A stretch of 45,351 bases of DNA from a virus, in the IMG/VR virus record IMGVR_UViG_3300025649_000007, positions 1 through 45,351 of that record; one strand, given 5' to 3'. Made by a program: the position numbers and the translations under genes. Below the pieces are notes generated by a model that was given only the letters and a program-made list of their open reading frames with translations, was not told the origin of the DNA and did no database searches. Shown here piece by piece: positions 43,678 to 45,351 of the stretch; within the stretch, counting starts at the first letter, position 1; each line of letters begins with the position of its first letter.

Positions 43678-44337
43678 ATGGGATTAACTAAAGCTAACTT
43701 TTATAGAAAACCTGATGTTGAACTTTGTTCTAGTTGGGATGATGGAGGAAGTGCAGATATACGAGTGGCAAGTATGTTAGAAAAGTACGGGATGAAGGGA
43801 ACGTTTTATATTGTGTTAGATTATGTTGGCACAGAAGAGCATTTGTCTTGGGAGCAGATTAAGGATTTAGATAAGAGAGGGCATAAGATTGGGAGTCATA
43901 CTATAAGCCATCCAAATGACTTAAAGAAATTGCACGATGAAGCGTTGTGGAAAGAGATACAGTCGTCTAAAGATTTAATAGAAACAGCGTTAGGACACAA
44001 TATAGAAAGTTTCTGTTATCCAAGGGGAAGAGCAGATGAAAGAGTGAAGGAAGAAGTGGCAAGAGCAGGATATGTAAATGCGAGAACGACAGGAAAACCA
44101 GGGATAACAACCAAAGAAGATGCATATTTTCTACCTGGGACTATTCATATTTTTAATAGAGAAGAGTATGGGGGCAAGTCTATAGAAGATTATGCAAGAG
44201 AGGTAATAGACAAGGTGTCAATAAGAGGGGGATACATTAACATATGGGGTCATTCAGAGGAGTTGGATAAGCTAGGACTTTGGGGAACTTTAGAGAATGT
44301 AATAAAGTATGCGAAAGAAAAGATAATAGATAGATGA
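43678..44337 (+). CDS. NodB-like polysaccharide deacetylase (CE4)
   Basis: 219 residues. SSWDDGG (Asp21, Asp22; TFDDG motif), SHTISH (His74, His78) and CYPRG (Arg116) are the CE4 metal-binding and catalytic motifs. Such enzymes remove N-acetyl groups from peptidoglycan or chitin-like glycans. No signal peptide. With the glycosyltransferase downstream it could alter the cell envelope or capsule. Rare cargo for a phage. Confidence 0.9.
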   Translation: MGLTKANFYRKPDVELCSSWDDGGSADIRVASMLEKYGMKGTFYIVLDYVGTEEHLSWEQIKDLDKRGHKIGSHTISHPNDLKKLHDEALWKEIQSSKDLIETALGHNIESFCYPRGRADERVKEEVARAGYVNARTTGKPGITTKEDAYFLPGTIHIFNREEYGGKSIEDYAREVIDKVSIRGGYINIWGHSEELDKLGLWGTLENVIKYAKEKIIDR

Positions 44338-44394
44338 AGGTAACATAAAAAAGAACAGGTTGGACTTTTTGAAATAAGTGTGTAAACTTGAGTC

Positions 44395-44910
44395 ATGTAT
44401 GTAATTAAGTGTAAGTTTTGTGGAAATGATTTTTCTGTTAAGTACAAATCGTGGGCTTTAAAAAGAAAATTCTGTTCTGGTTCTTGTGCGGCAAAAGGAA
44501 ATCCACTCAAACATTGTATCCCTCATACAGAAGAGGCTAAGGAAAAAATGAGGAAAAATTATAGTGAAAAAAGTGGGCGTACTCAATTTAAAAAAGGACA
44601 TGAATTTTTTAGAGGTGGAGAAAAGGGGTGGTTTAAAAAGGGTTGTAAACCTTGGAATTATCGGGGAGGAGTAAGAAGTTTATCTCAAATGTTGAAAGAC
44701 GACTCAAGATATGTGGTATGGAGAAAAGCGGTTTTTGAAAGGGATGACTATACTTGTCAAGAATGCAATCTTAAAGGATGTTATTTAGAAGCGCACCACA
44801 TAAAAGCGAAAGCTACACATCCTGAATTGGCTTTTGATGTTGATAATGGTATAACATTATGTAAAGATTGTCATATAAAGACCGACAATTATGGAGGCAA
44901 AAAACAATGA
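44395..44910 (+). CDS. HNH endonuclease between deacetylase and glycosyltransferase
   Basis: 171 residues. CKFCGNDF...FCSGSCAAKG zinc module, PWNYRGGVRS connector, then VFERDDYTCQECNLKGCYLE, AHHIKAKATHPELAF and DNGITLCKDCH, a classic HNH core. Fourth endonuclease of the NUMOD-like free-standing class in the window. Its TGA overlaps the next ATG. Confidence 0.85.
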   Translation: MYVIKCKFCGNDFSVKYKSWALKRKFCSGSCAAKGNPLKHCIPHTEEAKEKMRKNYSEKSGRTQFKKGHEFFRGGEKGWFKKGCKPWNYRGGVRSLSQMLKDDSRYVVWRKAVFERDDYTCQECNLKGCYLEAHHIKAKATHPELAFDVDNGITLCKDCHIKTDNYGGKKQ

Positions 44911-45351
44911 AATCAATAAAAGTAAATTTACCGTGTGATTCAAAACAGCAATTTGGTGGAGGCTTTTCTTTTAGGCATAATTTAGAAGAGGGGTTGAGAA
45001 GGCATACAGATATAGAGGTGGTTAATACAGTAGAAGAAGCGGATGTATGTCTACTAGCAGGAGTGACAATGGTAACAAGGCAGACGGTAGATAAGATACA
45101 GAGTTTGGATAAGAAGCTTGTGGTTAGATTAGACAATGTACCAAGAAATAGTAGGAACAGAAACACAGGAACAAGCAGACTAAAAGAGTTTGCACAGAGA
45201 GCGGATATGGTAGTGTGGCAATGCGAGTGGGCTAGGGGGTACTTAATGGACTTCATAGAGCGTGAGGGAGTGATTATATATAACGGAATAGATGAAGAGG
45301 TTTTTAAGCCTACTGGAGATGTATTCTCACACAATAAGGAAGAAGTAAGGT
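44907..45351 (+). CDS. Glycosyltransferase family 4-like, 3'-truncated by the window edge
   Basis: 148 residues visible. MKSIKVNLPCDSKQQFGGGF opens like GT4/GT-B proteins; RLDNVPRNSRNRNTGTSRLK, KEFAQRADMVVWQCEWARGY and VIIYNGIDEEVFKP are donor-domain entry motifs of GT4 enzymes. The gene continues beyond base 45351. Together with the deacetylase it points to glycan or capsule modification. Confidence 0.7.
   Translation, partial: MKSIKVNLPCDSKQQFGGGFSFRHNLEEGLRRHTDIEVVNTVEEADVCLLAGVTMVTRQTVDKIQSLDKKLVVRLDNVPRNSRNRNTGTSRLKEFAQRADMVVWQCEWARGYLMDFIEREGVIIYNGIDEEVFKPTGDVFSHNKEEVR

Noticed and set aside
44813-45334. 173-residue minus-strand ORF
   Set aside because: It covers the glycosyltransferase and HNH genes, with no ribosome site or recognisable motif; a shadow.

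Overview
The window reads as a contiguous stretch of a large, AT-rich, dsDNA tailed-phage genome (Caudoviricetes type). Every gene I can support lies on the + strand, most neighbours overlap by 4 nt (ATGA) or are only a few bases apart, and the gene content is viral: tail-tip and fibre proteins, a lysis cassette, a complete replication/recombination set, many tiny zinc-binding or single-membrane-span proteins, free-standing HNH endonucleases, three inteins and a dense tRNA array. No stop codon appears reassigned and no suppressor tRNA is obvious, so the standard code fits. The host cannot be named from the sequence; AT-rich leaders such as AATTAAAT before many starts, with only some Shine-Dalgarno sites, suggest a bacterial host with mixed initiation.

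Layout. 1-3.7 kb: end of the tail module (tail-hub-like protein, small virion proteins, a glycine-rich fibre/adhesin). 3.8-5.5 kb: lysis cassette (two membrane proteins, an M23 peptidase, a 26-aa cationic peptide, a terminator). 5.6-9.2 kb: a tRNA-like element, then a promoter-led block with a sigma-region-4/zinc protein, a methyltransferase, a Cas4-like nuclease and an SSB with an acidic tail. 9.2-15 kb: very small genes, including a ribbon-helix-helix repressor whose operator lies in its own promoter and in the next one, and shuffled paralogous modules. 15-17.3 kb: tandem metallophosphoesterases separated by a structured non-coding region. 17.6-25.7 kb: replication core (intein-split DinG/XPD-type helicase, initiator with internal iteron-like repeats, methyltransferase interrupted by an HNH gene, intein-split DnaB). 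25.7-31.2 kb: small genes and a G-rich/structured non-coding region at 28.8-29.4 kb. 31.2-34.3 kb: 28 recognisable tRNAs covering all 20 amino acids, plus tRNA remnants, an HNH gene and a small RNA candidate. 34.4-35.65 kb: holin-like gene and a ~950-nt gene-free, highly structured region that looks like a large ornate non-coding RNA. 35.7-40.8 kb: family A DNA polymerase, second SSB, RecA, Fic protein, intein-split resolvase-like nuclease. 40.8-45.35 kb: small genes (DUF2958, YopX), a polysaccharide deacetylase, an HNH gene and the start of a glycosyltransferase.

Together the genes describe a phage that replicates with its own polymerase, helicases, SSBs, RecA and nucleases, supplies its own tRNA set, and may modify its DNA and the host envelope. 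The most interesting parts are non-coding: the ~950-nt RNA candidate beside the tRNA array (GOLLD/ROOL-like by context and size), a ~275-nt RNA closed by a 19-bp helix at 29.08-29.35 kb, a small RNA with its own promoter and terminator inside the tRNA array, and tRNA-like elements with abnormal anticodon arms.
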